From the NCBI RefSeq assembly GCF_034190915.1, contig NW_026947507.1, positions 16,812,501-16,876,500 of the forward strand: a stretch of 64,000 nucleotides of DNA, read 5' to 3'. Both the position numbers and the translations under genes were made by a program. Positions 35,550-48,299 of the stretch are shown here, piece after piece (the stretch's first letter is position 1; each line of letters starts with the position of its first letter). This DNA comes from Cavia porcellus. Taxonomy: Eukaryota; Chordata; Mammalia; Rodentia; Caviidae. The notes beneath the pieces are model-generated. The model was not told the DNA's origin, did not search any database, and was given only the letters and a program-made list of their open reading frames with translations.

Positions 35550-36690
35550 TTAGCTAGAGAATTCAAGTCAATCAAAAAGAAACTTGTTTTCAGGTTTCCC
35601 ATGGGATGTTCTCTTTTTTATTGTAGCACTTGGATTTACTTTTGCACCCTATTTTAAGACTATAAGTAATTTTCAGGTAGATATAGTAAAACATGTATCA
35701 TTGCACTTTTTACTTTTTAGTGCCCATTGCAATCCAGACATAGCATTAACGAAATGCTTTATTGTGAGAACAGTGGTATGGATAGTTGGGTCTAAGGAGA
35801 CACAAGTGAAAAAAATTACAAAATAACATAGGATCTTATTCTCCAAACAGCAACCTTGCCTGTTATAAAATAACATACAGTTTTGGTAAGTTTATTACAG
35901 TGAGTGCTTGGGCACACAAGGGAATGAATGGGGGCAATGTATAGGAGAGAAGAATCACATAGTACTTAATGTGATACAGAAAGCAATTGTTGTACAGCAA
36001 CTAACCCGGATTTCTTTAAACAAGTGAAAATATGAAAATATTAATTTTTCATTTTACAATTTGAGATGGGGCCCTCTTATGTAGCCAGCTTTAATGCACA
36101 TGACACAACCTCTACACACAAATTACGCTCCAATTTCTTTGCCTATCCTGGACACAAAGGTTCCTGAGGAAGAAATACTTCGCAGGTAATTAATTGGCCA
36201 ATTGGTTACTCTTAACACCTCATTGCTGTTTTCTGACAGACACAGCCAGAAATGGAGAACAGTAGGCATACGTGTTGTGCAGCTCTGTGACTCAGGACTG
36301 ACCAAACAGCAGAAGCAGAAAGAGGAGATGGAGGTGAAAACCCTGTGCAGTGCAGCCCAGAGGGACAGAGAACAATGCTGATCTCAGGCAGCTTTTCTGA
36401 TCTCCAGCCTGGTTAAATAGATGCTTTCCTGTCTCATCCTATAGCTTCACCTATGCCGGCTGCTTTTTTAAACTTAAGTCTCCTTTGCTTGGGTTTGTTT
36501 TGAGAGTTGTTTGTTTTGCTTGTTTCTTAAAACAAATGACTGCAGAATAAAAGAGGTATACGATTTATATATTAGCTAACATTTAGTACAAGATTTTGGA
36601 ACAATATGAAGCACAACTCTTCATATAGTAAGGCATATATCATAAAACATATATTTCATTTCTGAAACAAAATGTAGATAAAGCAAACAG
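35550..36690. other. Unassigned mixed-composition stretch
   Basis: The stretch 36060-36420 is GC-balanced with 'ggtaattaattggccaattggttac' and no clear transposon signature. The short frames at 35584, 35673 and 36123 lack splice context. It may hold an unrecognised LTR or conserved non-coding DNA. Confidence 0.3.
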
Positions 36691-36694
36691 GTCA

Positions 36695-37013
36695 ATGAAA
36701 GGGTTTTGGCCCAGGCGGGACACTGTAGCTGGTAAAGACAAGGAGCTCCTATCTCCCCCCACCCTTGGGAATCTACCTCTGGCGCCAAACAAAGACCAAT
36801 GGGCTACCAGTGCATCCCTAATGCCCCCTTAGGTTCCACCCCAAGCAAGGCTACTTATGTGCCTCACTCCACCTGTTCCACGGAGAGATCACCAACCCCA
36901 GGATGGAGATGCCGCGCCCTGGGTGGTCGGGGTTGTCTCTCCCCACATTCTCAAAATAAAGGTCATTTATATTTCATACTTCTTATCTTTTCAGCCGCCG
37001 CCAGTCCCCCACA
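36695..37013 (+). mobile_element. Probable ERV LTR (class not certain)
   Basis: A GC-rich 0.32-kb block runs from 'tgaaagggttttggccc' to 'cagtcccccaca' (TG...CA). It has a late AATAAA (36955-36960) followed about 35 nt later by a pyrimidine tract and 'cagccgccgcc', the layout of an LTR R/U5. No internal retroviral sequence is attached. Two overlapping forward frames (77 and 60 aa) are incidental. Confidence 0.5.
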
Positions 37014-37129
37014 GTTCTATCAGTCTAAGTGATGCATGAGAGTAAGAATCTTTCAAGTAAAATAAATCAGATACAAACGCTTAAATATCATGATTTCTCT
37101 TACATGAGAAAATCAAAATATAAATCAAG

Positions 37130-37325
37130 GGAAAATAAAATAGAGATAACAGGAAATAGCTAGATAGAGCTTTTCAAAACATAAGGGGACCAAGAGGGAA
37201 TATGAGAAGGGAGAGGAGGAAAAGAAGAAGAAAAAGCAATTTAGAAGCGTTACATATATGTACCAACTCCTCATGAGGATTGAAATCATTATGTACTGTA
37301 AATATGTACTAATAAAAAAAGAATG
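37130..37325 (+). mobile_element. L1 3' end, sense
   Basis: 'agagggaatatgagaaggga', purine-rich 'gaggaggaaaagaagaagaa', 'tgtaccaactcctcatgaggattgaaatcattatgtactgtaaatatgtactaataaaaaaag'. It is the sense counterpart of the inverted ends elsewhere, with a short A-rich tail. Confidence 0.68.
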
Positions 37326-37329
37326 CAAT

Positions 37330-38395
37330 AGAAGAATGGAGTCAGCTCCCAGAAATCAGGGTGAGCTCCCAGAAATGGGAGAAGAGGCATTATTTTTAAA
37401 AAAGAAAAAATATACTTCACAGATGGAAGAGTGATTACCCATCCTGGATTACAGAAACACAAGCTGCTCACCATCATATATATTCTCTCTAAATTATAAA
37501 TAAGGGCAGTTGCTTTACTGCTCACTCTTTCCCCTTAGAATTACCTTTTCAGTAAGCCAATTCACAAATTTAAATAATCTTCTTATTTTTAAGTCCTCAG
37601 CATGAGGAAAAGAATGATTAAATATTATTGTGTGGTTAGCTAACAATTGTGTGGATTTCATTTCATCTCTAAGAATTTTAGTTTCTCACTGATAACATAA
37701 TCCTTTTGGATTGTTTAATAACCTCATCAGGCACACTATACAAAAAGACAATTAACCCTATTAGATGAATCTCCCCAGAAAAGAAATACTATGCATGCAT
37801 CATGAATCCTTTATATGTATGAAATCAAACACCGTGAAATTTTGTGGCTTGTTTGTGATGTAAGGCCTTAATTTTTTTTTCCAATTGTGAACTTCTAACT
37901 GCTCAAAAACAAAATGTAGTTTGCAAATAAGAGGAGTCTACATGAATCTTATGTTTTGAGATGTATCCACATTTATCTGTCTACTACTTCAGTCTGTGAC
38001 AGGCTTATTTACAATATCAAATATCAATTTTTGTAAATGACTGTCAAGTCTAAGAAAATAAATTGATGTGATAGAGATGAGTTAATTTCTAGGCTACATA
38101 TATTTGTAAGTTAGATGCATTAAGTTTGAGTCTATCTTTCCATGAAAACAATGTCATTATTTTCTACTAAATGCGTAAGAATCAAAGTAGGCAACTTAAT
38201 TCAACATTTATCAAATATCTCTTAAGGATCGCAATCTTCTATTACAGACAGTGGCACTGTCATACTGAATAGCATCCCTGCCTTTGAGAAGTTGATAGCT
38301 GATGCAAAGATTGAGAACAGAAGTTCAGAATGGAATTTCTCCTGAGTCAGTTCTGCAGAATGAATAAGACCTGTGTCCAGTGCTTCATGTGGCCT
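37330..38395. other. Intronic sequence
   Basis: An 18-bp near-duplicate 'gtgagctcccagaaat' / 'gtcagctcccagaaat' occurs at 37340-37378. Otherwise unassigned. Confidence 0.4.
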
Positions 38396-38399
38396 GCAA

Positions 38400-38585
38400 A
38401 ACATGCTCCAATTCATTCCTGAACCTGTCTTTCAATGAGTTTGGGCAAATTCATGTTGTTTTAAGTTAGTTTTCTTGTCTTTTGCAGAAATAAAATAATA
38501 CCCTTCCTTGCAAGATTTGTATGAGGATTGGCAGAAAAAAATCCTGCAATATCGGCATATAGTAGCTAGTCAATAAGTGACAGCA
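38400..38585 (+). mobile_element. MIR-like fragment
   Basis: 'gagtttgggcaaattcatgttgttttaagttagttttcttgtc', 'aataaaataatacccttccttgcaagatttgtatgaggattgg' and 'catatagtagctagtcaataagtga' follow MIR in order. Confidence 0.65.
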
Positions 38586-38589
38586 AGCG

Positions 38590-40635
38590 AGAAGAAAGTC
38601 TTAAAAATGAGTGAGTGTTTAAAGTGTCAGCCAACAAAGTATTTAAATGATATATGAAAGTGAAGTCCAGGACATATTGCAGAAATCACATTCTGCTGTG
38701 TAGATATTGGTGACGGTCATAAATCAAGCATCATTTACTTTGTCTCAAGATGTAGCAAAGTCAGTAATTCAGTGTCTCTTAGCATAAAGATAAATTAAGC
38801 AGTAAATGTATTTCTGATTGTACTGAGAAATACATCAGATTTTTAAAATGCAGACCAAAATACAACAAGTGTCAGAGATTGATAGTAACTTAATCCAACA
38901 TCCTGTTTCCCCCTCACCTTAGGAACAAAATTGGGAACACTGCTTCCTGAAAAATAAAAGAATCAAGTAAAACAACAGCAACAGAAATAAATAACTAAAT
39001 TAGGAAATTAACCTCTTGAAATACAGAAAATAAATTGATCTTATGCATCAATTTGAATTTTTGCCAGTTTAACTCTATAGCATCTTTCTCCAAATATATT
39101 TTATAGAAATTAATATGGGTTGATTTGAAAAGAATTACCAAAATGAATAGGTTTGGATGTCACTAGATTAAAAAGAAGTTAAATATTTTTAGTGCTAGAA
39201 GCTTCTGAGAATTTTTTTAGGAATAAATGTTATTTTTGAATTAATGAAAGGTTATTTTTCTTGTAGCCACTCACAGACTTTTATACAACTTCTGCCAGTT
39301 CTTTCTTTCCTAGTGTTTCCCAACAAGCCTCCAAAGAATTCAAACTGGGACATGGTAATCTATCCATAGGAAACATCAACCATTGCTCAGGAGACACATA
39401 AATGTGTGACAAAGATACTTCTAATCAAGTCAGTTTCGCTCCAAAATATTTCCCATACTAGTACACTTTATTTTATAGGTCATGTAGATGTTCTGCTTCT
39501 ATAATTAGTAATACATTCAGATATCTTAATAGTATATCTGTAATCACTCAATGATTATCAGTGCCTTACTTTTCTTTAGCTTGGTTTACGCCCATCAGCA
39601 ATCTATATTTTGAATTATAAGTGCTTTTCTCTGTAAACCAGAGATACATAACAAAATATTCCACAACTCAGCACAAAATACACAATCAAAATAGTTGTGA
39701 CTTAAACTTAAAATAAGACTTATGCTAGGAATTACGATAAGAATTAATGCAAGATAAGTATCTGTAATATTGTCATAAAATAACTGTCACACAGGATTTT
39801 GCTCTATAACCTACACTTGATATCATTTGAATGCATCAACTGGCATGACTATCGTATCAGTTCAGTCAGGTGAAACAAGCCTAGCTCTTGCAAAAAATGA
39901 GGTGTAGACAAAATGTCGTAGATCACGTTAGGACCCACTAGATTTTGAGCAGTTCTCCAGTTGTCTAGATACTTTATATTATTTTCCAATGTGGGGCTGA
40001 AGCTTTCTTGGTCATGATTCCTCATAATAAATAATAACCAACTAACAAAACAGGATATTTTGTAATTGTCAGTTTCCTACATTTAAGAATGTTTGCATTT
40101 TGAGCAAAAAGCACATAGAATCACTATGTCAAATTTTCTTTCCTTCTCCTGAATGTGTGAAGACTCATGCAAAGGCTGGACTTTCCCAGTATCCTCAATA
40201 TAACATCATATAAGGAAAGAGAATTTCCCTTAATAAATCTTTTACTGGGAAAAATAAAAAAAATTAGAAAATTTAATCTTTATTAAGGCAATCCATGCTT
40301 AAATAATTGGTAAAATAGCATATTAAATGTAGTCATGCATAAATAGGTGTGATGTTTTAATTATACTTGTATTTACAGCATGATAATGATTTTACTACAA
40401 ATGCACTTGGGATATTAAATCTCTTAGTTTATTTTCTCATATTTTTTATTTTGTTAGGGATATTGATTTGAATACAGGAAGGTGGTTCCACATATAACTT
40501 TAAGTGCTTACATTATTGTTTGTTAGATTTGTTGGCTGTATTATTCACTTTATTTTGTTAGAATAGCATGTAGACAGGACAATATCTTTTTGTTGTTGTT
40601 GTTGTTAACCAATAGCTGGAAACTGTACAATTAAA
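38590..40635. other. Intronic A+T-rich stretch
   Basis: No element identified with confidence and no exon seen. Confidence 0.35.
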
Positions 40636-40639
40636 AACT

Positions 40640-40789
40640 AAAGGGCCAGGCTTGCTGGTGCAGGACTGTAATTTCAGCACTGGAGAGGGTGTGGCAGGGA
40701 GGATTCCAAGTAAAAGGCCAGTTATGATGTCATAATGGACTATGTCTCATCAAGTAAAACAACACACATAAAAACCACGCATACACAAA

Positions 40790-40831
<42 letters not shown>
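40640..40831 (+). mobile_element. B1 SINE followed by (CA)n
   Basis: A diverged B1 in sense ('gggccaggcttgctggtgcaggactgtaatttcagcactggagaggg', 'aggattccaag', 'actatgtctcatcaag') is followed by an A-rich tail that has become a CA microsatellite (40792-40831). Confidence 0.75.
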
Positions 40832-40833
<2 letters not shown>

Positions 40834-40839
40834 GCAACA

Positions 40840-41095
40840 ACAGAAATGAGAGGTCTATAATATTAGGTGAGTCATCTGAATTTTTCTCTCCTAACATGAT
40901 TAATAATCAAAAACATGTTATCTGAGAATAATGAAGTGTTTTTTGTGTCTAAGAATGACCAGTATGACTATTTATTGGGCTACTGCAAAGATTATTATGT
41001 TTCAGAGATGCAGATAACAAAGAAACTCAATACTTTTTAGTTATTTAAATTGTTTTTCTACTGAGTTATTAGCAAAATAACCATCAGCATGTATA
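40840..41095. other. Intron immediately before exon D
   Basis: Unique A+T-rich sequence. Confidence 0.4.
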
Positions 41096-41110
41096 TTTTT
41101 TGCTTTACAG

Positions 41111-41155
41111 ATATATTTGAGAAAACGAAGCATTTTACAGAATTTCAAGGCTCGA
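41111..41155 (+). CDS. Coding exon D of unidentified spliced gene
   Basis: The acceptor is 'tatattttttgctttacag' ending at 41110, a good pyrimidine tract. The donor is GTAAAT at 41156. The 45-nt exon is phase 1 to phase 1: A from exon C plus AT gives Asn, then IFEKTKHFTEFQGS, leaving A. A second frame is also open, but it would put stops into exon E, so the chain fixes the phase. No motif was recognised. Confidence 0.55.
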
Positions 41156-41159
41156 GTAA

Positions 41160-43795
41160 ATATGCATTGCTGTATCATTCTTTAGTGTTTCCTGTAACTA
41201 AACAAACTTTTAACTGTTCGTAGTAATTTATTGATTGCTTGAATCGAGATTACTTACCTATATGTAAAATTTATATGTAGAGTATGCCTGAAGCTTTGTT
41301 GAATCTTTAATATTCATTCTGTCTCATTTTTTCTCAAGTAGAGACAATTAATTAATTATATTCTTAAAATATTATTATGATACTCCCTGATACATGACAG
41401 CTATTACTAACAGCACCACTTATGGAAAGGCTTCAGGATGTTTTTTCAAAGAGCATGTTATATTGGTCATATATCAATGAAAATGATTAGAATGTTTTAA
41501 TCATGAATAATTATTATCTTACTAGAAATTATTCGTTTTAGAAAAAATTTTAGAAAAAAATTTAATTCCATTAAGCTGCTCTGAAAACATTATTCTTACT
41601 TAATATTATTTTATTAAATAATAAAATAATAGAAGAAATTGTTATTTCTAAAGAATTTAGAAACTCAATTTATATGATTTAAATGTACCAATTAATTAAA
41701 CCATAAAATAAATATATTGTGATAGGTGATCATTGGATAACTTAATTTTTCTAAAATTTGGTGTTTGACTTGTGGCTTAACATACCTCTGAGAATGCATT
41801 TTAATGTGTTTCTTTGATGTTTAAGAATCTTTCAAATAATTGTGTTCTATGAATCTTTTCCAATTAGATGCCATAATGCTAGATAATAAATACTATGAAC
41901 AGATACATCCTTCTACATTGGTCTATACCAATAGGTAGATTTTATTTTGTAAATCTAAATATACCCTCATACAAATGCCAAATAGTGATATGACACTCAC
42001 ATAAGAATTGTATGGAACTCCACTCAGCAATTCCCATAACTTTGATGAATGAACAAATGAACACTTATATTGAACTATGAAGATTAATTACAAATATATC
42101 TACTTGAAAGAACATATGCACCTTGATGTAGAGGAATGGAATATATTCACAGGATCCTAAAAACCATCTGTTTTAAATTACAGGCATGAATTGTTAGGAA
42201 TATTTAACAAACATCATAAATATATACCTAGGTATTACATTTCACCTAGTTGGAAAAGAAAAGTAACTAAGTTCCATAAAACAACTGTTTTCTCTTTTTG
42301 ATTGTTGTTTGTCACAATCCCATGTATATGTATAAAATAAAAATATATTTTTCATTATTGGATTTCTACATTCAAATTTTTCTCCAGCTAATTTAATTTT
42401 TATGGAGGCTTAAACATTCATTTATTTTTGTGATAAAAGACATTACGATAAAAATTCTACGTAACTGAGAATTTACTAACCTTAATTCACATTTAACAGA
42501 ATATCTCAAGAAATTCTACTGCTTTATATAATCTTATCAGTCAAAATGTGGTCTTAATTTGTATATATATATATATATATATATTTATACATGAATATTA
42601 ATAAGCAACATTTATTTCATTATATGTTAAAATAATGATATTTATTACACATAGGTGTATTCATTATATCCTCTAAGTAAACATTCTAGATTCTTTTCCT
42701 ACATTAATTTTTCCTACATTTCTTAACCTTAAAATGGTAAAATACAAAATTAAACAATTAGTTAAAAAAAAGTAAAGTGCAAGAAATAGTGATAATTATT
42801 TTATAAAACATAACTAGGCTTTTAAAAACATTTTTCAACTGGAGGACCATAGCTGTTCAAATACATTTGTCTGTCATTCAGTTTTCATTCACCTATGAGA
42901 GAATTACAGAATACATACTGATATTTACCTGGCCAGTAGCAGTGAATAACAGAAACTGTACTGGAGAGACTTGCAGGGTACAGGACGCAAGGATAGTGTG
43001 TTTATATTTCTGCTATACCCATGGAAAGCTCAATCTTGTTTTTGCTTTCACCTCCTGACTCTGTCACTTATGACAGTTTATCTAGTTTATGCTAATTACA
43101 CAGAAGCAGAAATATATGTTTAGAATCAAGAAAAGTGATTTTCTTTCACCATTTTTAAATTACAGTGGATAAAATATTTTCAAGCGATTACTCAGAAGTA
43201 GGTAATTAGCTTGTTTGTGAACAGAACTTCAGAACTCCTAGTATAATAATAAAGGCTCTGAAGGAAACTAGCTTAGTGTCTTTCATTTGCTTCTTCAACA
43301 CACGCATTTTAGACTTGCTTTCTAATCATACACTTAAGATTTTTTTCAATGCCATCACTTTTTGTGTCAGCTGACCTATGGTCACAGAAATAAAAACGCC
43401 AATGGAACATTTTGAAACGTGTCCCTTTCAGAGATGCAGGTGCTCCCAGGGCTGCTTCTGCTAAAGTAGTCATAAAAGGAATTTTCTTATGTTTTGATGT
43501 TCTTCAAACTTCAAATATTTTTTGAACCAGCTTGTGCATAAATATCCAAAAAGGTTGATGAATAAATAACTGAATACAATACACATACTCAAAAGGATGC
43601 AGCTCAAGCTCTGTTAAATGGGATAGACACCACCCCAGGTGAGGCCCCGTTCTCAGCTCTGCTCTGCTCCTTCGTGTTTCTCGTACTGTGTGAGAACTCT
43701 GCAGTCCTGAACCTTAACAACCTACTTCTGAAAAATCACTAAATGTATGTAACAACTCAACAATTTTTATTTTATCCTTTTACTGATCTACCAGT
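41160..43795. other. Intron D-E, left part
   Basis: Very A+T-rich with a TA run at 42562-42584. No recognised repeat family. The 63-aa frame at 42867 lacks splice context. Confidence 0.4.
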
Positions 43796-43799
43796 AGCC

Positions 43800-44430
43800 T
43801 ATTATGTTTTCTTTCCTCCAATTATCTTTATCTTCTATCTTGTCACATTACAATGTCTATGGGAAATCTTCACTCACATTTAGGAGGTCTTAATTTATCT
43901 TTTAAAATATTAATACTTTGCATTCCCTTTACCCTTCACCATACATCTAAGCTCCTCAGTCAATAACTGTGTCTCACACTTGCCTCTCTCTCTCTCTTAG
44001 TAATTTTTCTGTAATCATCTGCCTCCCTTATTCAAAATCATTCCACAGTGCCACAGATCTTCAAGTTAAACTCTACACAGTTTATCCGACCAATATTTTG
44101 TTCTCATTTCTCACTTCTCTTTATCCCATCAACCTAATGTGTGATTATCACATACCATCCCCTCTCACTTTCAGACATTTACATACGCTACTGCCTGTCC
44201 TGTGACCCACTTCCTTGACCCTCCTACCCTCTTTTCACTGTTGGCCTTCTTTATAACCCTGTACAGTCACACACAAACCTGCATATCTGTTTCCATAGTA
44301 CTCACCATCAAAATCTGGCCTCACAATCACGCTATTTCAATCATTTGTTTAATTCCACTATTTTCTGATACTGTCCTTTTGGTGGCATTTAGGAGAGTAC
44401 TGAATAAAAAGATATTCAATGAAGGTTTTC
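43800..44430 (-). mobile_element. L2 LINE 3' region, inverted (diverged)
   Basis: Pyrimidine-rich text with the inverted L2 order: 'ttattcaaaatcattccacagtgccac..cttcaagttaaactctacacag', then 'tgtgacccacttccttgaccctcc' and 'cttctttataacc'. The two forward frames (78 and 79 aa) are by-products. Divergence is high. Confidence 0.45.
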
Positions 44431-44465
44431 ACTCAGACTAGATAGGAGGCTTAAACACAGTGACC

Positions 44466-44468
<3 letters not shown>

Positions 44469-44516
<48 letters not shown>
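44469..44516. repeat. Long pure (TA)n tract
   Basis: About 24 uninterrupted TA units. Confidence 0.97.
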
Positions 44517-44519
<3 letters not shown>

Positions 44520-44949
44520 TTTCATCTCTCAAGGGTTTGCTAGTTTGCTAGGTTTTGGCCAGAACCTGGCATGTCCTTGAGTAGCTCTTATTATATTTAG
44601 TAAAATAGTTCATGTAAAATAGTGTTTTTGAAACAGTGATGGATACACACTAAAGTAAGAGTTTTTAAAATACTGAATTACGTTTTGCACAGAATAAGAC
44701 TGATTGTGGTTACAAATGATGCTTATATTCAACCTATCTATACATCAAATATATTCAAACAAATAGGTATAGTGCTTAAAATTATAATTAGTCTGTTTAT
44801 AGTAAAAGTAATATCCATTTAAATTGGGTGAGAACCAAATTTCTAAATCAAAATAGAAGTAAAAGTTTACAAAATGGAAAAGTGAACATCCAAATACAGG
44901 AAAAGAACTTCCTTCAATAGACCATGGCCTGAATTAAATATTGACTTGC

Positions 44950-44953
<4 letters not shown>

Positions 44954-44996
<43 letters not shown>
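44954..44996. repeat. Long pure (TA)n tract
   Basis: About 21 uninterrupted TA units, 440 bp from the previous tract. Confidence 0.97.
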
Positions 44997-44999
<3 letters not shown>

Positions 45000-45835
45000 T
45001 TCTCTCATCACTGACATATTCTGATAAATATTCTTTTAACAGAAGACAGTTTTATATTTGTTGATATTTTACTTATTAAAGCATCTTTTCTTTAGCACTA
45101 ACGATTTCTTGGTGGAATGAGGTTTACATAGAAAAGTCAGTTTGCATGAAAGCTAAGTTAGAAAGATATGCTGTGAAAATATCACTGTAAAAATATAGTG
45201 AGTTTAATTTCCACTTCAGTATCTATGACAGATTTGGAAAATATATGTCTTATGAGCTTTAGTAGAAAATAAACAGCCAATATATTAGTAGATGTTCTAC
45301 TTTGAAATATTTATGTTGTTTAAAAATAGTTTTGCAAACCACAATTTATTGAATGGAAATCACATTAGAGTTTTAAGCATGATTGAATATCTCTAACGAA
45401 CAGCTTCATTCAGAGATGTGAAAAAGAAAATTTTCTACAATGAACAAGGAGAAAGTTTTGAAGGAGCTAGTATACTACTATAATAACTATGAGGTTGTAA
45501 ATACTTGCAATTCTTCCCTTTTTGTTTGATGTAGAATTTCAAAACAATAGAAAACTAAAAGAACTTCATTCCAAGACTAACAAAATTTGAGCAATGACAT
45601 TTGTACAAGTGTAAATAATAATGATATACTTAAATGACACTATAACACCTTATGAAAATACATTTCAAGGTAATTTTTAGAGTGAATCTATTGTGTAGAA
45701 GAGAAAAGTACTAAAAAAAACTTTTAAAAGCATTAACATTTTCAACTCAACTATATATAAATAGCGGCATAATGGGAGGAAATATGCAAAGTATTTTTAT
45801 TTGAAGGATGGCCAAGTCATTGACCTTAAATTGGT
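45000..45835. other. Intronic A+T-rich stretch
   Basis: Nothing recognised. Confidence 0.4.
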
Positions 45836-45839
45836 AATG

Positions 45840-46010
45840 ATACTCATAGTGTTTTATGGTTTCCACTTAACTTAATAACATGAGCATGGGATAGATGGCA
45901 TTATTCCCATTTTCTGATAATAAGACTGAAATATGGAAAATAAATAATTATCCCATTACAACCAGTTGCTGAGTGCCTTATTTTCTAGGCAAGCTTCTCA
46001 GTGTATGGGT
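45840..46010 (+). mobile_element. MIR/L2-like fragment
   Basis: 'gatggcattattcccattttctgataataagactgaaatatgg' and 'attatcccattacaaccagttgctgag' match the central MIR segment. Confidence 0.5.
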
Positions 46011-46071
46011 ATTAATCATGAATAATACAGATTCCTTTATCGCTCATTCAGAATTTACATTAAAAATATGC

Positions 46072-46136
46072 CAAGTGCCTGCCTTGCAAGCAGGCAGTCG
46101 TGAGTTCGATCCCTGGTACCGATAAAAAGGAAAAAG

Positions 46137-46183
<47 letters not shown>
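46072..46183 (+). mobile_element. 5'-truncated ID SINE with (TA)n tail
   Basis: The right part of an ID ('aagtgcctgccttgcaagcaggcagtcgtgagttcgatccctggtacc') is followed by an A-rich tail and then 43 bp of pure TA (46141-46183). The A box is missing. Confidence 0.82.
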
Positions 46184-46185
<2 letters not shown>

Positions 46186-46609
46186 AATCATTATCTATAG
46201 TAGTAAACAAAAACAAACCAGATATGTTTGATTTCCTAGCTTTTGTTTAATACCTTATGTAGACTTAGAATTCTTAGAAATTAATTAAAATATATCAATC
46301 ATTATATTAGCAGAAAAATATTTATCACATAATACATTTAATATAACATTGGTTTATTAAAGATATTTATGTCTAGCATATTTAATATATTTATACTGAG
46401 CAAAGTGTGTATTTCCACAGTGATTGAGTTACAATATACAAAAGTTTCTGAAGAAATCACTTTTTAGTAATGTGAACCAGTTTATATGTGACAGAATAAA
46501 AATTATCTGTGTAACCATTTGGAGTCTCACAGAAGTCCACTGATTAATCATGGGGCACAGTTATCTTAGGTCAGAATATTATACCTATAAACCATTCAAA
46601 AAGCATTAA

Positions 46610-46905
46610 TTAGAGTGTGTTACATGCCAGTGCCTAAGCTAGGCACTTGGAATGTAGCAGTAAAATAGACACAAAATGCCCTCCCACTGTGGAATTACAG
46701 TTCCGGGAAAGATAGATACTATAAACAATACTCATTATAAATAAAGAAATCATACAATACATACTAAGACAATGAGCTATATGAAGGAAAATAGAGCAGA
46801 TAATCACATGTCTATGAGAAGGAATGGGTTCCAAGTTTTGCAAAATTAGTGACTACAAGGCAGCTATTCAGTCTTGACATTTGAGGACATACTTGACAGA
46901 GGAAA
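46610..46905 (+). mobile_element. L2-like LINE fragment
   Basis: 'catgccagtgcctaagctaggcacttggaatgtagcagtaaaatagacacaaaatgccctcccactgtggaattac' and 'gacatttgaggacatacttgacagaggaaag' follow a common ancient LINE 3' consensus. Confidence 0.55.
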
Positions 46906-46909
46906 GAAG

Positions 46910-47650
46910 TCAGTCTTGCAAGCACATTTGGGAGTATAGTATGAGGCAGGAATCACACTTAAATTTTCTTTTTTTTTCCTGTATTACTACTTGCATATGT
47001 ATCATTTATTCTTCCTTAAACTACAATGCTACTTTAGTCACACATACACACGCACCTCAATATTGCACATGTAAGTGCTTTGGTCTCTAAGATGCAATGC
47101 CCAAGCCATTTACCTTATGTAGCTATCGTGAGGCTGGAATGATTTCAGTAATTAGAGCTTCTCCCATGCAGTAAACAGACAGCAAAGTTCACCATGATTA
47201 TGATCGGTGATGTTTGTGCTGGTGTGGACAAAAATTGTTCATTGATATTGTATTCAGCTTAAACTTTCTTTTTTCTTTAATAATTTGTTTGGGAATTATG
47301 TTAAATTCCCAAATTACACAAATTATCTACTTACCTATCAATGGTGACATTTAGTTTTCTTTCTTTCTAACATGTTATTTTTATTTCCTTAATTCACTAC
47401 TGAAATTCTGGATAAAGTTAAATAATGATGGTGAATGTAAACATAATTAGTCTTTTGTCTTTAAACTGTATAAAAGGTATAAAGTTGAACTTTTAAAAAA
47501 TGGATCTACTTATCTCTTTCTTTACTAGGAGACTAAGTAATTCAATTAATTAATGGTTATATTAAACAATATTTTTTCTTTCCTGAAGTTGATATTATAA
47601 GTCAGTATCATTTTCTTGTTGGTCAACTCTCCATTTTACAATGTTTATTT
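46910..47650. other. Intronic sequence
   Basis: Unassigned; short frame at 46881 without splice context. Confidence 0.35.
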
Positions 47651-47654
47651 TTAT

Positions 47655-47830
47655 TTTCTGGTACCAGATACTGGGCTCAGGTTCTTCATACTGAGCATCA
47701 TCACCAGTCCTTTCTTTATTATTTTGAGACCGAGTCTTGCTAAAGTGCTAAATGGTTCTGACTGGACTCAAATTTAGAACTCTTCTGCCTCTGCGTTTCT
47801 AAAAGTTGAATAAATGTACCATGGAACACA
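47655..47830 (-). mobile_element. ID-B1 dimeric SINE, inverted
   Basis: An inverted ID-like part ('tggtaccagatactgggctcagg..actgagcatcatcacc') is joined directly to an inverted B1-like part ('tttattattttgagaccgagtcttgc', 'ttctgcctctgcgtttc'). This is the dimer type described in several non-muroid rodents. Confidence 0.7.
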
Positions 47831-48198
47831 GCTCATTAATTTTTTAAAGTCTAAAACCAATTAATATCTTTCCATATGTCCTCGTAAACTTTGAGATATT
47901 AGTACATTTTAAGTATCCTTCTGGCCTTTTGACATTAGTGTTTAGTTCTTAAACACACAAGAGGGTATATACTGGTTTAACTGTTTCATGGACATGGTGT
48001 TCATAAAACATGTGGTCTACTACCTTGGTTAATCAATTCAGAAAGACATTAATGATATTTTATTGTAAAGTAAATCACTTTGTAAAACAGTGAAAATATC
48101 TGTGTCTTTCTAAATTTAAAAGACAGTTTAGCAAACAATTCAAGACTATTGTTTGAGTCGTTAGCCATAATAAATACTTTAGTATTTTGTTTAATTAG

Positions 48199-48293
48199 GT
48201 TACCTCATTCTTCACTGTGGTACAGTTGTGAGTTTGGATTTTCTTGATGAAGTGAGACGAGTTAACATCAATACCTATGAGGTTTTGATGCAT
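48199..48293 (+). CDS. Coding exon E of unidentified spliced gene
   Basis: The acceptor is 'agtattttgtttaattag' ending at 48198; the donor is CAT|GTGAGT at 48294. It starts with GT, completing the codon from exon D (AGT, Ser), then reads 31 codons including YLILHCGTVVSLDFLDEV and RRVNINTYEVLMH, ending in phase 0. An in-frame second acceptor 'ctgtggtacag' ending at 48225 would give a form 9 residues shorter in the same phase. The alternating hydrophobic YLILHCGTVVSLDF part looks like beta strands, somewhat like a cyclic-nucleotide-binding fold, but that is speculative. Confidence 0.65.
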
Positions 48294-48299
48294 GTGAGT

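Noticed and set aside
36799..37039. Two overlapping frames that look proline/serine-rich
   Set aside because: They fall in a GC-rich LTR-like block and end in its R/U5 region.
43969..44441. Two adjacent 78- and 79-codon forward frames
   Set aside because: Pyrimidine-rich inverted L2-like sequence; no splice sites or start context.
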